NCBI GenBank assembly: GCA_020633315.1
Contig: JACKDV010000004.1
Span: 186,001-250,000, forward strand
Length of the DNA: 64,000 nt
DNA from: Myxococcales bacterium
GTDB lineage: Bacteria > Myxococcota_A > Polyangia > Nannocystales > Nannocystaceae
Direction: 5' to 3'
Positions 35,230 through 44,188 of this stretch are shown here, in pieces. Below the pieces are notes generated by a model. The model was not told the DNA's origin, made no database searches, and worked only from the letters and a program-made list of their open reading frames with translations. Every line of letters starts with the position of its first letter. Positions within the stretch are counted from its first letter, which is position 1. The position numbers were made by a program, and so were the translations under genes.

Positions 35230-36024
35230 TCACTGCGGATCGCGGAACTTCGGAGCGCGCTTGCTCATCCCTGCCGCCACCGCCTCGAGCTGGTTGGGCT
35301 TGCCGAGGATGGTGCGCTGGATCGCCTCCTCGAGGCGCAGGCCCTCCTCGGGGCTCAGCGTGACCGAGGCATCGAGCAGGCGCTTGGCCCCGCGGATCGC
35401 ATCGGGCGAGCGCCCGGCGATCTCGCGTGCGATGGCCAGCGCGGCCGCCCGCGGGTCCTCCTCGACCCGAGTGGCCAGCCCCAGCGCCACCGCCTCCACC
35501 CCCGAGACCGCGCGGCCGGTGTAGGTGAGCTCCTTGGCCACGTCGAGGCGCACCAGGTGGCGCAGGGTCTGGGTGCCGCTCATGTCCGGCACCAGCCCCC
35601 AGTGGATCTCGCGGACCGAGAGCTTGGCGTCGGGCGTCACGTAGCGCAGGTCGGCCGCCAGCGCGAGCTGCAGGCCGCCGCCGTACACGTGCCCGTGCAG
35701 GGCCGCGATGACCGGCACCGGCAGCTCGCGCCAGATCCACGCCACCCGCTGGGCGAAGTTGGCGGGCGAGCCCTCCTCGGCACGCAGCACCGTGGCGGGG
35801 TCGATGCCCTCGCGCATGAACGACGCGAAGTCGAGCCCGGCGCAGAACGACGGCCCCTCGCCGCTGAGCACCACCGCCCGCAGGCCGGGGTCGTCCAGCA
35901 GCCCGCGCCCGGCCTCGAGCAGGGCCTGGAACATGCGGTGATCGAGGCCGTTGTGCTTGTCGGCCCGCACCAGGCGGACCTCGGCGATGCCCTCGGCTCG
36001 TTCGACGCGTACGCGATCGTCCAT
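35230..36024 (-). CDS. Enoyl-CoA hydratase/isomerase family protein
   Basis: 264 residues from the ATG at 36024; an upstream frame to 36138 is Arg/Pro/His-rich and improbable. Crotonase motifs: ADKHNGLDHRMF, SGEGPSFCAGLDFASFM (oxyanion-hole region), LPVPVIAALHGHVYGGGLQL and AADLRYVTPDAKLSVREIHW. The usual catalytic Glu pair is only partly evident: Glu in VREIHWGLVPD is present, and the first Glu position (GGGLQLAL) is Gln/Leu, so an isomerase or other crotonase activity is possible. 38 bp downstream of the thymidine kinase gene. Confidence 0.88.
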   Translation of the reverse strand: MDDRVRVERAEGIAEVRLVRADKHNGLDHRMFQALLEAGRGLLDDPGLRAVVLSGEGPSFCAGLDFASFMREGIDPATVLRAEEGSPANFAQRVAWIWRELPVPVIAALHGHVYGGGLQLALAADLRYVTPDAKLSVREIHWGLVPDMSGTQTLRHLVRLDVAKELTYTGRAVSGVEAVALGLATRVEEDPRAAALAIAREIAGRSPDAIRGAKRLLDASVTLSPEEGLRLEEAIQRTILGKPNQLEAVAAGMSKRAPKFRDPQ

Positions 36025-36062
36025 GGGCGCGTGGGTAGCACGCCCCCCGGAGGCCGGGAAGG

Positions 36063-36665
36063 CTAGGTGGGGACGGTGATGCCCATGCGGCGCAGGCCGT
36101 CGTCGCTGCCCACTCGCTCCACGTAGTGACGCCAGCACACGGGCACGTACTCCTCGTCGCCCAGCGAGACCTGGGCGCCCTCGATCACCGCCTCGCCTCC
36201 CGCGGTGCGCAGGTTGAACACGGCCTTGCTGCCGCAGTGCTGGCAGGTGACCTTGACCTCCTCGATGCTGTCGGCCAGCTCGAGCAGGCGCAGCGCCCCG
36301 GGGAAGCCGCGGGTCTGGAAGTCGGTGCGCAGGCCGTAGCAGATCACCGGCAGGTCGAGGCGCAGGGTGAGCATGCGGAGCTGGTCGACCACCGAGGGCG
36401 AGAGGAACTGGGCCTCGTCCACCAGCATGCAGTCGAGGTGGCGCAGCGCGTCGAGCGACAGCACCGTGGTGGGCTCGAGCAGCAGGTCGGCCTCGGCCTC
36501 GAGGCCCGAGCGCGAGGCCACCTTGCGATCGCCGAAGCGGTCGTCGAGCGCGGGCTTGGCCAGCACCACCCGCTTGCCCTGCTTGCGATAGTTGTGTGCC
36601 ACCGCCAGCAGGTTGAGGGTCTTGGCGCTGTCCATGGTGCCGTAGCGGAAGTAGAGCTTGGCCAT
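36063..36665 (-). CDS. tdk: Thymidine kinase
   Basis: 200 residues from the ATG at 36665. P-loop YGTMDSAKTLNLL (G-x-M-x-S-x-K-T, type II thymidine kinase form), Walker-B-like LVDEAQFLSPSVVDQL, LPVICYGLRTDFQTRGFPG for the lasso region, and the zinc site CQHCGSKAVFN with VPVCWRHY further on. The enzyme phosphorylates thymidine with ATP in the salvage pathway. The P-loop has Ala at the position commonly Gly, as in some other TK1-like members. It is upstream of the crotonase gene on the same strand. Confidence 0.93.
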   Translation of the reverse strand: MAKLYFRYGTMDSAKTLNLLAVAHNYRKQGKRVVLAKPALDDRFGDRKVASRSGLEAEADLLLEPTTVLSLDALRHLDCMLVDEAQFLSPSVVDQLRMLTLRLDLPVICYGLRTDFQTRGFPGALRLLELADSIEEVKVTCQHCGSKAVFNLRTAGGEAVIEGAQVSLGDEEYVPVCWRHYVERVGSDDGLRRMGITVPT

Positions 36666-36774
36666 GGCGTGATCGTGCCGACGGTAGGCGGCACGGACGC
36701 AGGCGTCAAACCGCGGCCCTTCGCGCGCATTTGGGACGATCCAGCGACGCATCGGGCGACCGCGAGGTGGTACG

Positions 36775-37281
36775 ATGGAGGTGATGGACGGGGTGTTGGC
36801 CATGGTGCTCGCGAGCCTGCTCGCCTCGGCTCCATCGAGTCCGGCCCCCGCCCCGACGAGCAGCCCCACCTTGCCTCCGCCGCGCCCGAGCGCTGCCCCG
36901 CCGCCTTCGGCCAGCGCCCTCGACACCTCGTGGATCCGCTTACGCGTGCCTCCGTTCGCGTTCACCGGGCCCACCACCCTGCGGATCCTGGGTCAGGGAC
37001 GCTTCGGCACCTGGTCGCTGCTGGGCAGCACGCTGGGGCAACGCGCCTGTGCGCTGGTGCCCAACGGACGCTGCCTGGAGATCGCCACGGCCTGGCTGGG
37101 GCTGTCGTGGCGCCCCCTGGGCTCGCCCATGTCGCTGTACGTGGCAGCCGGGATCGACTCGACCACCATGCTGCCCACCTCGATGCTACCCGGCTCGACC
37201 CTGCAGCCCATGATCGGCCGGGCGTCGGTCGGGCTGACCATCGACCTGCCCTCACCACGACACCCCCGCCGGCCGCGGTGA
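36775..37281 (+). CDS. Small exported protein of unknown function
   Basis: 168 residues from the ATG at 36775, preceded by GAGGTGG four bases upstream. A signal-like hydrophobic stretch (MVLASLLASAPSS) is followed by a Pro/Ser/Ala-rich linker to about residue 50, then four or so strand-like segments (WIRLRVPPFAFTGP, TLRILGQGRFG, IATAWLGLSWRPLGSPMSLY). Two cysteines may form a disulfide. No family recognised; the length is short for a barrel. Divergent from thymidine kinase. Confidence 0.6.
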   Translation: MEVMDGVLAMVLASLLASAPSSPAPAPTSSPTLPPPRPSAAPPPSASALDTSWIRLRVPPFAFTGPTTLRILGQGRFGTWSLLGSTLGQRACALVPNGRCLEIATAWLGLSWRPLGSPMSLYVAAGIDSTTMLPTSMLPGSTLQPMIGRASVGLTIDLPSPRHPRRPR

Positions 37282-37454
37282 GTCGCGACCCGGTGGTCGT
37301 GAGCTGAGCCACACCCCGAGATCGATCGGCCCGTGAACCCGAGGCCGTCGACGCGCACTCGTGACCGACCCCTCGTGCACCCGCCGGTGGCGTCGGGACG
37401 AGGGCGATCCGTTTTCTGCTACGCCACCTCCCACTCGAGACGAGACCCACCTCC

Positions 37455-40400
37455 ATGCAAACCAGAACCTGGCTCAATCCCCTGACCGCTTGCACCCTGC
37501 TGGCACTGACGGCGTGCCCGAGCGACGACGTCCCGACGGTCCCCGACACCGACACCGAGGGCACGACCGGCGGCGACACGACCACCGGCACTCCGATGAC
37601 CACCAGCCTGGACGACACGGCTGGCTCCGAGAGCGGCGACACGGGCAGCGACGCGGTGTGTGGCGACGGCATGCTCGGCGGCAGCGAGACCTGCGACGAC
37701 GGGAACACCGACGCCGACGACGGCTGCTCGGCCACCTGCACGGTGGAGGACGGCTACGCCTGCGACGACGCCGAGCCCAGCGTGTGCGGCCCCGTGTGCG
37801 GCGACGGCCTGATCGTGGACACCGAGGAGTGCGACGACGCCAACACCGACGCCGACGACGGCTGCTCGGACACCTGCATGGTGGAGGACGGCTTCACCTG
37901 CGACGACCTCCAGCCCAGCACCTGCGAGCCCGTGTGCGGCGACGGCATCGTGGCCGGCATGGAGGAGTGCGACGACGCCAACACCGACGTGGACGACGGC
38001 TGCTCGGACACCTGCACGGTGGAGCCCGGCTGGGCGTGCGCCGAGGAGCCCAGCGTGTGCATGACCGGCTGCGGCGACGGCATCGTGGCCGGCATGGAGG
38101 AGTGCGACGACGGCGGGGGCGACTCGGGCGACGGCTGCTCGGCCCGCTGCACGGTGGAGACGGGCTGGGTGTGCATGGGCGAGCCCAGCATGTGCGCCGA
38201 GGACTGCGGCGACGGCCTGATCGTGGGCATGGAGGAGTGCGACGACGGGGACACCGACCCCGGCGACGGCTGCTCGGACCTGTGCGGCGTGGAGCTGGGC
38301 TGGTACTGCACGGGCGAGCCCAGCGACTGCGACACCGAGTGCGGCGACGGCCTGCTCGCGGGCACCGAGGTCTGCGACGACGGCAACCTCAGCCAGGGCG
38401 ATGGCTGCAACCCGCTGTGCGAGGTGGACTTCCCCTACTCCTGCGACATGGCCTCGCCGAGCAGCTGCACGGTCACCGAGACCCTGGCCGCGGTCACGCT
38501 GGGCGGCGCGAGCGGCTGCATCCTCACCGGGGCGGGCGAGGCCGCGTGCTTCGGCTCCAACGCCCAGGGGCAGACCGGCAACCTCACCACCGGCCAGGTG
38601 ACGATGCTGCCGGTGCCGGTGCTCGATACCGTGGAGTCGCTCACCGCCGGCGACGAGCACAACTGCGCCGTGCGGACCGGCGGCGAGGTGTGGTGCTGGG
38701 GCGACAACGCCAACAGCCAGATGGGGCCGCTGTCGGCCCCGCCCAACGACGAGCTGAGCCCGATCCAGGTCACCGGCCTGCCCGTGATCGTGGCCGTGGA
38801 GGCGGGCGTCGACCACAACTGTGCGATCGACGTGGCCGGCACCGTGTGGTGCTGGGGCGACAACGACAACCGCCAGCTCGGCCGCGGAGGCACCACCACC
38901 ACCGACGACGCCAACCCCGGCGCGGTGGCGCTGCCCCAGCCGGCGATCGATCTCGGCCTGGGCGAGAACCATAGCTGCGCGGTGGTGAGCAACAACAACG
39001 TGTGGTGCTGGGGCGACGACGACAGCGGCCAGCTCGGCGACGGGGTGATCCTCCCCGACAGCGGCGACCCTCTGATGGTGGTGGGCCTGCCCCCCGCCGT
39101 CGAGGTGGAGGCCGGCCGCGACGCCACCTGTGCCCTCGACACCATGGGCGGCGTGTGGTGCTGGGGCAACAACAACGACGGCGAGGTGGGCGACGGCACC
39201 GTCAACGACACCGCCGTGCCGCAGGCGGTGGCGCTGCCCCAGCCGGCCGACGACATCAGCCTGGGGATCAACTTCTCCTGCGCGCTGCTCACCACCGACG
39301 CCGTGTACTGCTGGGGCGAGGGCAGCGACTACCAGCTCGGCTACGGCGACATCATCGACCAGCTCACCCCGGTCGAGGTGCAGGGCCTGCCGGCGGGCGA
39401 CATCGTGGACCTCGAGGTGGGCGCCCGCGGTGCCTGCGTGATGACGGCGGCCAACGAGCGCCACTGCTGGGGCTTCAGCGAGACCGGCTACCTCGGCCTG
39501 GCCCCGCGCAACCAGCTCGACCTCGACGCGCCGCTGGCCTTCTCGGGCCCGGTCGCCGAGGTCCGGCTGTCCGTGCCCGAGTACCGCGGCGTGCTGTGCG
39601 GGGTGCTCACCGACGGCACGGTGGAGTGCGCCGGCGACGGGACCCTGGTCACCCTCAGCACTGTCAACGGTGCGGACGGCCTGTTCGGCTCCACGATCGA
39701 CTCGCACCTGGCCGACCTCACGCCGATCCCCGGGCTCACCGGCGTGCTCGACATGAGCTTCGGCAACTCGTTCGCCTGCGCCCGCACGAGCACCCAGGTG
39801 CTGTGCTGGGGCGACAACAGCAACCTCCAGCTCGGCCAGGGCGACGGCAGCACCGTCGACATCATCGATCCGACGCCGGTGGTCACCCTGGGCACGGTGG
39901 ACGAGATCGATGTGGGCCACCAGTTCGCCTGCGCCCGCACGGCGGGCAACATCGTGTGCTGGGGCGACAACGACGGCTACCAGACCGGCATCGACGGCGT
40001 GACCACCGACCAGACCTCCCCGGTCACCGTGCCCACCTTCGGGGACGCGGTGGACGTGGAGTGCGGCGAGAACCACGCCTGTGCCCTGCGCTCGAGCGGC
40101 GTGGTGAGCTGCTGGGGTGACGACGGTGCGTCCCAGCTCGGCGACAACGACGGCAACATCAACGACAGCGGGATCCCGGTGGACGTGACCGGCCTGCCCG
40201 GTCCCGCCGACCAGCTCGTGGTGGGCCAGGATCACGGCTGCGCGCTGGTGGGCACCGAAGTCTACTGCTGGGGCGACGCCACCTACGGCCAGCTCGGCCA
40301 GGGCAACACCACCGACTCCGACACCGCGCTGCTGGTGCCGGGGCTGGGCAACATCGTGCAGATCGCCACGGGCAACAACTACACCTGCGCCCGCGACGAC

Positions 40401-40664
40401 ATGGACACCCTCACCTGCTGGGGCTACGGCGACGATGGTCACCTGGGCAACGGCGGCGTGGAGCTGAGCGGGATCAACGACGCGCTGTCGCCCGTGCCCT
40501 TCACCATGGCCACCGGCGTGCTCGACATGGAGCTGGGCAACAGCAGCACCTGCGTGCTGACGGCCGCGGGCTGGCAGTGCCTGGGCTTCCGCGGCCCGGG
40601 TCAGCTCGGCAACGGCACCTCGCTGACGCCCTCGTTCCCGACCCCGACCTACTTCGGGCTGTAG
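37455..40664 (+). CDS. DUF4215/RCC1 repeat lipoprotein
   Basis: 1069 residues. Lipobox ALTAC followed by a Thr/Asp/Gly linker. Six DUF4215-type Cys-rich repeats of about 45 residues fill about 69-335 (each CGDG...GxExCDDGN.D..DGCS..C.V..GW.C...PS.C). The rest, about 345-1069, is a chain of RCC1-type blades with the recurrent CAL/CAV...VWCWGDN..GQLG pattern, at least ten of them, giving perhaps a double propeller. No catalytic motif. Exported by lipobox, so a surface-bound adhesin or binding scaffold is likely. Followed by a perfect 13-bp terminator hairpin, then a second large lipoprotein. Confidence 0.88.
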   Translation: MQTRTWLNPLTACTLLALTACPSDDVPTVPDTDTEGTTGGDTTTGTPMTTSLDDTAGSESGDTGSDAVCGDGMLGGSETCDDGNTDADDGCSATCTVEDGYACDDAEPSVCGPVCGDGLIVDTEECDDANTDADDGCSDTCMVEDGFTCDDLQPSTCEPVCGDGIVAGMEECDDANTDVDDGCSDTCTVEPGWACAEEPSVCMTGCGDGIVAGMEECDDGGGDSGDGCSARCTVETGWVCMGEPSMCAEDCGDGLIVGMEECDDGDTDPGDGCSDLCGVELGWYCTGEPSDCDTECGDGLLAGTEVCDDGNLSQGDGCNPLCEVDFPYSCDMASPSSCTVTETLAAVTLGGASGCILTGAGEAACFGSNAQGQTGNLTTGQVTMLPVPVLDTVESLTAGDEHNCAVRTGGEVWCWGDNANSQMGPLSAPPNDELSPIQVTGLPVIVAVEAGVDHNCAIDVAGTVWCWGDNDNRQLGRGGTTTTDDANPGAVALPQPAIDLGLGENHSCAVVSNNNVWCWGDDDSGQLGDGVILPDSGDPLMVVGLPPAVEVEAGRDATCALDTMGGVWCWGNNNDGEVGDGTVNDTAVPQAVALPQPADDISLGINFSCALLTTDAVYCWGEGSDYQLGYGDIIDQLTPVEVQGLPAGDIVDLEVGARGACVMTAANERHCWGFSETGYLGLAPRNQLDLDAPLAFSGPVAEVRLSVPEYRGVLCGVLTDGTVECAGDGTLVTLSTVNGADGLFGSTIDSHLADLTPIPGLTGVLDMSFGNSFACARTSTQVLCWGDNSNLQLGQGDGSTVDIIDPTPVVTLGTVDEIDVGHQFACARTAGNIVCWGDNDGYQTGIDGVTTDQTSPVTVPTFGDAVDVECGENHACALRSSGVVSCWGDDGASQLGDNDGNINDSGIPVDVTGLPGPADQLVVGQDHGCALVGTEVYCWGDATYGQLGQGNTTDSDTALLVPGLGNIVQIATGNNYTCARDDMDTLTCWGYGDDGHLGNGGVELSGINDALSPVPFTMATGVLDMELGNSSTCVLTAAGWQCLGFRGPGQLGNGTSLTPSFPTPTYFGL

Positions 40665-40677
40665 GCGCTCGCGCCTC

Positions 40678-40714
40678 GCACGACCCGCCGGCGCTGGTCG
40701 TCGGCGGGTCGTGC
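40678..40714 (+). terminator. Strong hairpin after the RCC1 lipoprotein gene
   Basis: GCACGACCCGCCG (40678-40690) pairs perfectly with CGGCGGGTCGTGC (40702-40714) around an 11-base loop, 14 bp after the stop. There is no T-tract after it (CGCGTCTGG), so termination would be Rho-assisted or by an unusual mode. It is the longest perfect stem I saw outside coding regions. Confidence 0.7.
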
Positions 40715-40802
40715 CGCGTCTGGGCGCGGCAGCTCGCTCGAGGCTGCGCCCCGACGCCGCCGGAGGATTCCCGGCGCCGTCGGAGCGCGCTAGTGTCGGC
40801 CG

Positions 40803-42959
40803 ATGGCGACTCATAGGGCCTCGATGGCATTGATCGCAGGCACCCTCGCCGCGTGCGGAGGCGACGACGCGAGCGGCAGCGTCGACACCGAGGGGACGGG
40901 CACGACGGAGGCGGCGACCACCGGCGACACGGTCGACCCCGACGACACCGGCGACTCGGGCCCGACGGGGGACTCGAGCTCGACGGGGGACTCGGGCATG
41001 CCGGTGGAGGTCACGCTCGACGGCTCGATCCAGAAGGGCCCGCTCGTGATCGGCTCCACCCTCGAGGTCGCGCTGCTCGATGCCGCGGGCAACCCCACCG
41101 GGCTGGTGTTCCCGACCGTCACCACCAGCGACCTCGGCGCGTTCGAGGTGTCGTTCACCCACGAAGGGCCCGTCGGGCTGGTGGGCGAGGGCTTCTACTA
41201 CAACGAGCTCAGCGGTGCCGTCTCCACGGCCCCCATCAGCCTCCGGGCCGTGCACACCATCGAGATCGCGGGCACGCAGTCGGCCTTCGTCAACCTCGTC
41301 ACGCACCTCGCCGAGCGTCGGGCGATCGCGCTGCTGGCCTCCACCGATCCAGCCACCGCGATCGCGCAGGCCGAGCAGGAGCTGGTGGCCGCCCTCGACA
41401 TCGGCCCGGCCGGGCTCGATCCGGGGGGCGCCGGCATCGACATGAGCCTCCTCGGCGGCGACTCGCTCCCCAACGCCTACCTGTTCGCCACGAGCGCGAT
41501 CATGATCCAGGCCGCGGCGCTCGAGGCCGGGCCCGGCGGCGGGGTGGACGGATCGCTGCAGGCCTTCATCAACGCCATCGCCGACGATCTCGCCGATGAC
41601 GGCATGCTCGACCCGGCCCGTGTGCAGCAGCTCGACGACGCCGAGCAGGCCCTCGTCAGCGATCGCGCGCACGACTTGCTCGCGGCCCGCCTCGCCGAGC
41701 TCGGCATCATGCAGGCCCCGCCCAACCTCGAGCTGGTGGTCGACACCGACCTCGACGACGTGGCGAACGCGATGGACACCTGCGCCTGGGTCGGCAACCC
41801 GGACCAGCTGCCGGTCCTCGACGACGTCTGTCACGCCCGGGCAGCCCTCGTTCCAGACGCCGCGGGGACGACGGTGAGCGACGTGGCGCTCGCCCACCTG
41901 GACGGCGACGGCAACCTCGATGCGGTGACCCGCTCCGACACCCAGTGGTCGTTCTACGCGGGCGACGGGACCGGCGGATTCACCCTCGCGCACCAGCAGA
42001 ACGTCACGACCGCCCCCCCTCACGTCGTCGACATGGACGACGACGGCATCGCCGACATCGTCGTCGACGCCGGGGATGGGGTGACGGCCGTGTACCTGCG
42101 CCGCGCGGGCTTCGATCCCCTGCCGGTGCCGATCACCTCGGCCTCGGCCTACGTCGGCTCTCTGGCGACCATCCACGGCGACATGAACGGCGACGCGTAC
42201 CCGGAGCTGGCGCGGATGGGCACGATGGGCGCGTCGGGCTCGGCCGACGTGGACATGCCGATCGTGCTGCTCGTCAACGACGGGGCGGGCGGCTTCACCG
42301 ACGGCACCGCCGTCGCGACCGTTCCCATGGGGACGAGCTTCTCCGGTCCACAGGCCAGCGCGCTCGTCGACGTGACCGACGACGACGACGGAGACTTCGT
42401 CGCCGTGGGCACCTCGCTGGGCATGTTCCCGGCCGAGGACCTCGTCGTGCTCACCTTCCCCGGCGAGGGCAACGGCGACCTCGGGGCCGCGATCGTCTCG
42501 AGCGCGCCCCAGCCGGGCGGCTTCGACCCGATGTCCGGGGCCTTCGCGATCGCCGACGTCACCGGCGACTCGATCGTCGACGTGGTCCTCGCGGCGCGGG
42601 GTCCGAACATCATGTGCATGCCCGGCAACGGCGACGGCACCTTCGGCCCCGCCGTCACCACCGACGTCGGGGTGAGCCTCGACTACTCGATGCTCCTGAC
42701 CCCCGGCGACTTCACGGGCGACGGCATCGCGGACCTCCTCGTTCGACAGGGGAGCGGGCCCCTCGAGGACCTGCAGGTCTACGTGGTCCCCAGCCTCGGC
42801 ACCGGTGCGTTCGGCCCCCTGGTCTCCCGCGTGTCGGGCCTGCTCGGCCCCACCAACGACGGCATCTCCTGGGCCGCCTCTGCCGACCTCGACGGCAACG
42901 GAGCCGACGACCTCCTGTTGAGCACCGGCACCCTCGCCACGATGATGTTCACGCCCTGA
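40803..42959 (+). CDS. FG-GAP/VCBS repeat lipoprotein
   Basis: 718 residues. Lipobox TLAAC, then a Thr/Asp/Ser linker. Residues about 65-110 form a small Ig-like module (VTLDGSIQKGPLVIGSTLEV). The middle is helical. From about 345 FG-GAP/VCBS-type repeats appear: LAHLDGDGNLDAVTRS, DMDDDGIADIVVDAGDG, HGDMNGDAYPELARMG, DVTGDSIVDVVLAARG, DFTGDGIADLLVRQGS, DLDGNGADDLLLSTG. These DxDGDGxxD loops bind calcium in a seven-bladed propeller. A surface Ca-dependent adhesion or binding protein is inferred. Confidence 0.85.
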   Translation: MATHRASMALIAGTLAACGGDDASGSVDTEGTGTTEAATTGDTVDPDDTGDSGPTGDSSSTGDSGMPVEVTLDGSIQKGPLVIGSTLEVALLDAAGNPTGLVFPTVTTSDLGAFEVSFTHEGPVGLVGEGFYYNELSGAVSTAPISLRAVHTIEIAGTQSAFVNLVTHLAERRAIALLASTDPATAIAQAEQELVAALDIGPAGLDPGGAGIDMSLLGGDSLPNAYLFATSAIMIQAAALEAGPGGGVDGSLQAFINAIADDLADDGMLDPARVQQLDDAEQALVSDRAHDLLAARLAELGIMQAPPNLELVVDTDLDDVANAMDTCAWVGNPDQLPVLDDVCHARAALVPDAAGTTVSDVALAHLDGDGNLDAVTRSDTQWSFYAGDGTGGFTLAHQQNVTTAPPHVVDMDDDGIADIVVDAGDGVTAVYLRRAGFDPLPVPITSASAYVGSLATIHGDMNGDAYPELARMGTMGASGSADVDMPIVLLVNDGAGGFTDGTAVATVPMGTSFSGPQASALVDVTDDDDGDFVAVGTSLGMFPAEDLVVLTFPGEGNGDLGAAIVSSAPQPGGFDPMSGAFAIADVTGDSIVDVVLAARGPNIMCMPGNGDGTFGPAVTTDVGVSLDYSMLLTPGDFTGDGIADLLVRQGSGPLEDLQVYVVPSLGTGAFGPLVSRVSGLLGPTNDGISWAASADLDGNGADDLLLSTGTLATMMFTP

Positions 42960-42972
42960 CGCCCGCCGGCCC

Positions 42973-42998
42973 GGCCCAGCAGGAGGGCCCAGCAGGAG
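42973..42998. repeat. Perfect 13-bp tandem repeat
   Basis: GGCCCAGCAGGAG occurs twice without a gap (42973-42985 and 42986-42998) in the 52-bp space between two convergent stops. No function seen; a replication-slippage trace. Confidence 0.75.
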
Positions 42999-43011
42999 GA
43001 CAGGGGACAGC

Positions 43012-44124
43012 CTAGAAGCGGCCGCGCAGCGAGACGCTGCCTGGTCCCACACCGAAGCGCACGCGACGACGCGCGGTCGCCTCGGTGCTCGCCTCGACCT
43101 TCTTCTTCTCGCGGCGGCTCGAGTTGAGCAGGATGGCCACGCCCAGGGTGGTGAGGGCCGCGCCGGCGATGGCCGTGCCGAGCACGATCGCCTCGGTGTT
43201 CCAGATCTCCGGGCACTCGCCCTGGGGATCCTCCTGGGGGCACGAGCCGCCGAGGCGATAGTTGACCTCGGCCTGGCCCAGGTAGGTGAACACGGCCGCA
43301 GTGCCCAGGCCCGCGATGCCGCCTCCGATGGAGACCCAGCCCCAGGGACGCGCGGGCAGGCGCGAGGGCACCTTCTCGAGCTCGAAGCTCTGCTGCTCCT
43401 CGATGCCCTCGACGAAGGTCACCTCGCGCTCCACGGTGATGAAGCCGTCCATGCTGATGCGCAGGACCTGCTTGCCGGGGAGCACGGGGCCGTTGAACGG
43501 CGTGGTGCCCTTGAGCTCGCCGTCGATGTAGACCCGCGCCCCGACCGGGTTGCTGGCCACGACCAGGGTGGCGGGGCCCTGCGAGAGCGCGTCGAGCTTG
43601 GTGCGCAGGGTGGCGGCCGCGGCATCGATGAGGTCGCCGACCTCGGCCACGCCGCAGATCTGGCAGCTGTCCTCGGCCGCGGCGATCTCCACCCCGTCCT
43701 CGCCGTTGGCGAGGATCACCCGCAGCTCGTAGTCGCGGTCGTCCACCTTCACCACCGCCCGCACCACGTGGGTGGCCCCGGTGGCGTCGCCGATCGAGGC
43801 GAGGCAGCCCGCGTCCTGGCACGAGGCGGCGCCGGGAGCCTTGGCCACGACCTGATCGGGCGGCACCACCTCGAAGTCGCCGCGCTCGAGCCCCTCCACG
43901 AGCCGCCCCGTGAGCTGCTGGCGATCGGCCTCGGGCATCTCGTCGCCCTCGACCACCAGCGGCAGGATCGCGGCCTTGGTGGCCGGAGCCTCCTTGCCCG
44001 TGCTCTCGCTGCCGTCGGCGGGCTGCGCCGCGAGGACGGGAACGCCCATGCCCCCCATGCCGATGGCCGCGACCAGGGCGGCGAGCCTGAGCATCCACGA
44101 GAACCGACGCGGCCCGACGGGCAT
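43012..44124 (-). CDS. PEGA-domain membrane protein
   Basis: 370 residues from the ATG at 44124, which has AGGTGG seven bases upstream; the frame is open to 44340 but without signal features. Hydrophobic signal or anchor about 10-30. A periplasmic domain around 45-180 is of GG-x-P/curli-like type (AAILPLVVEGDEMPEAD, LVEGLERGDFEVVPP, CQDAGCLASIGDAT). A PEGA module follows: PATLVVASNPVGARVYIDGE, TTPFNGPVLPGKQVLRI. Two transmembrane helices near the C-terminus (WGWVSIGGGIAGLGTAAVF, AIVLGTAIAGAALTTLGVAI) and a basic tail. Role unknown, probably envelope-associated. Divergent from a lipoprotein gene 64 bp away. Confidence 0.78.
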   Translation of the reverse strand: MPVGPRRFSWMLRLAALVAAIGMGGMGVPVLAAQPADGSESTGKEAPATKAAILPLVVEGDEMPEADRQQLTGRLVEGLERGDFEVVPPDQVVAKAPGAASCQDAGCLASIGDATGATHVVRAVVKVDDRDYELRVILANGEDGVEIAAAEDSCQICGVAEVGDLIDAAAATLRTKLDALSQGPATLVVASNPVGARVYIDGELKGTTPFNGPVLPGKQVLRISMDGFITVEREVTFVEGIEEQQSFELEKVPSRLPARPWGWVSIGGGIAGLGTAAVFTYLGQAEVNYRLGGSCPQEDPQGECPEIWNTEAIVLGTAIAGAALTTLGVAILLNSSRREKKKVEASTEATARRRVRFGVGPGSVSLRGRF

Positions 44125-44188
44125 CGGATCCCACCTTATCATGGCTCGCTTGACCCGCGCACCATCGGGGACGCACTCTGATCCTCGA

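Noticed and set aside
37419..43052. A minus-strand open frame of 1877 codons opposite the two large lipoproteins
   Set aside because: It is antisense to two clearly real genes, has the low-information Ala/Val/His/Gly/Arg composition of a shadow frame, and shows no domain motif. Long antisense frames are expected at this GC content.
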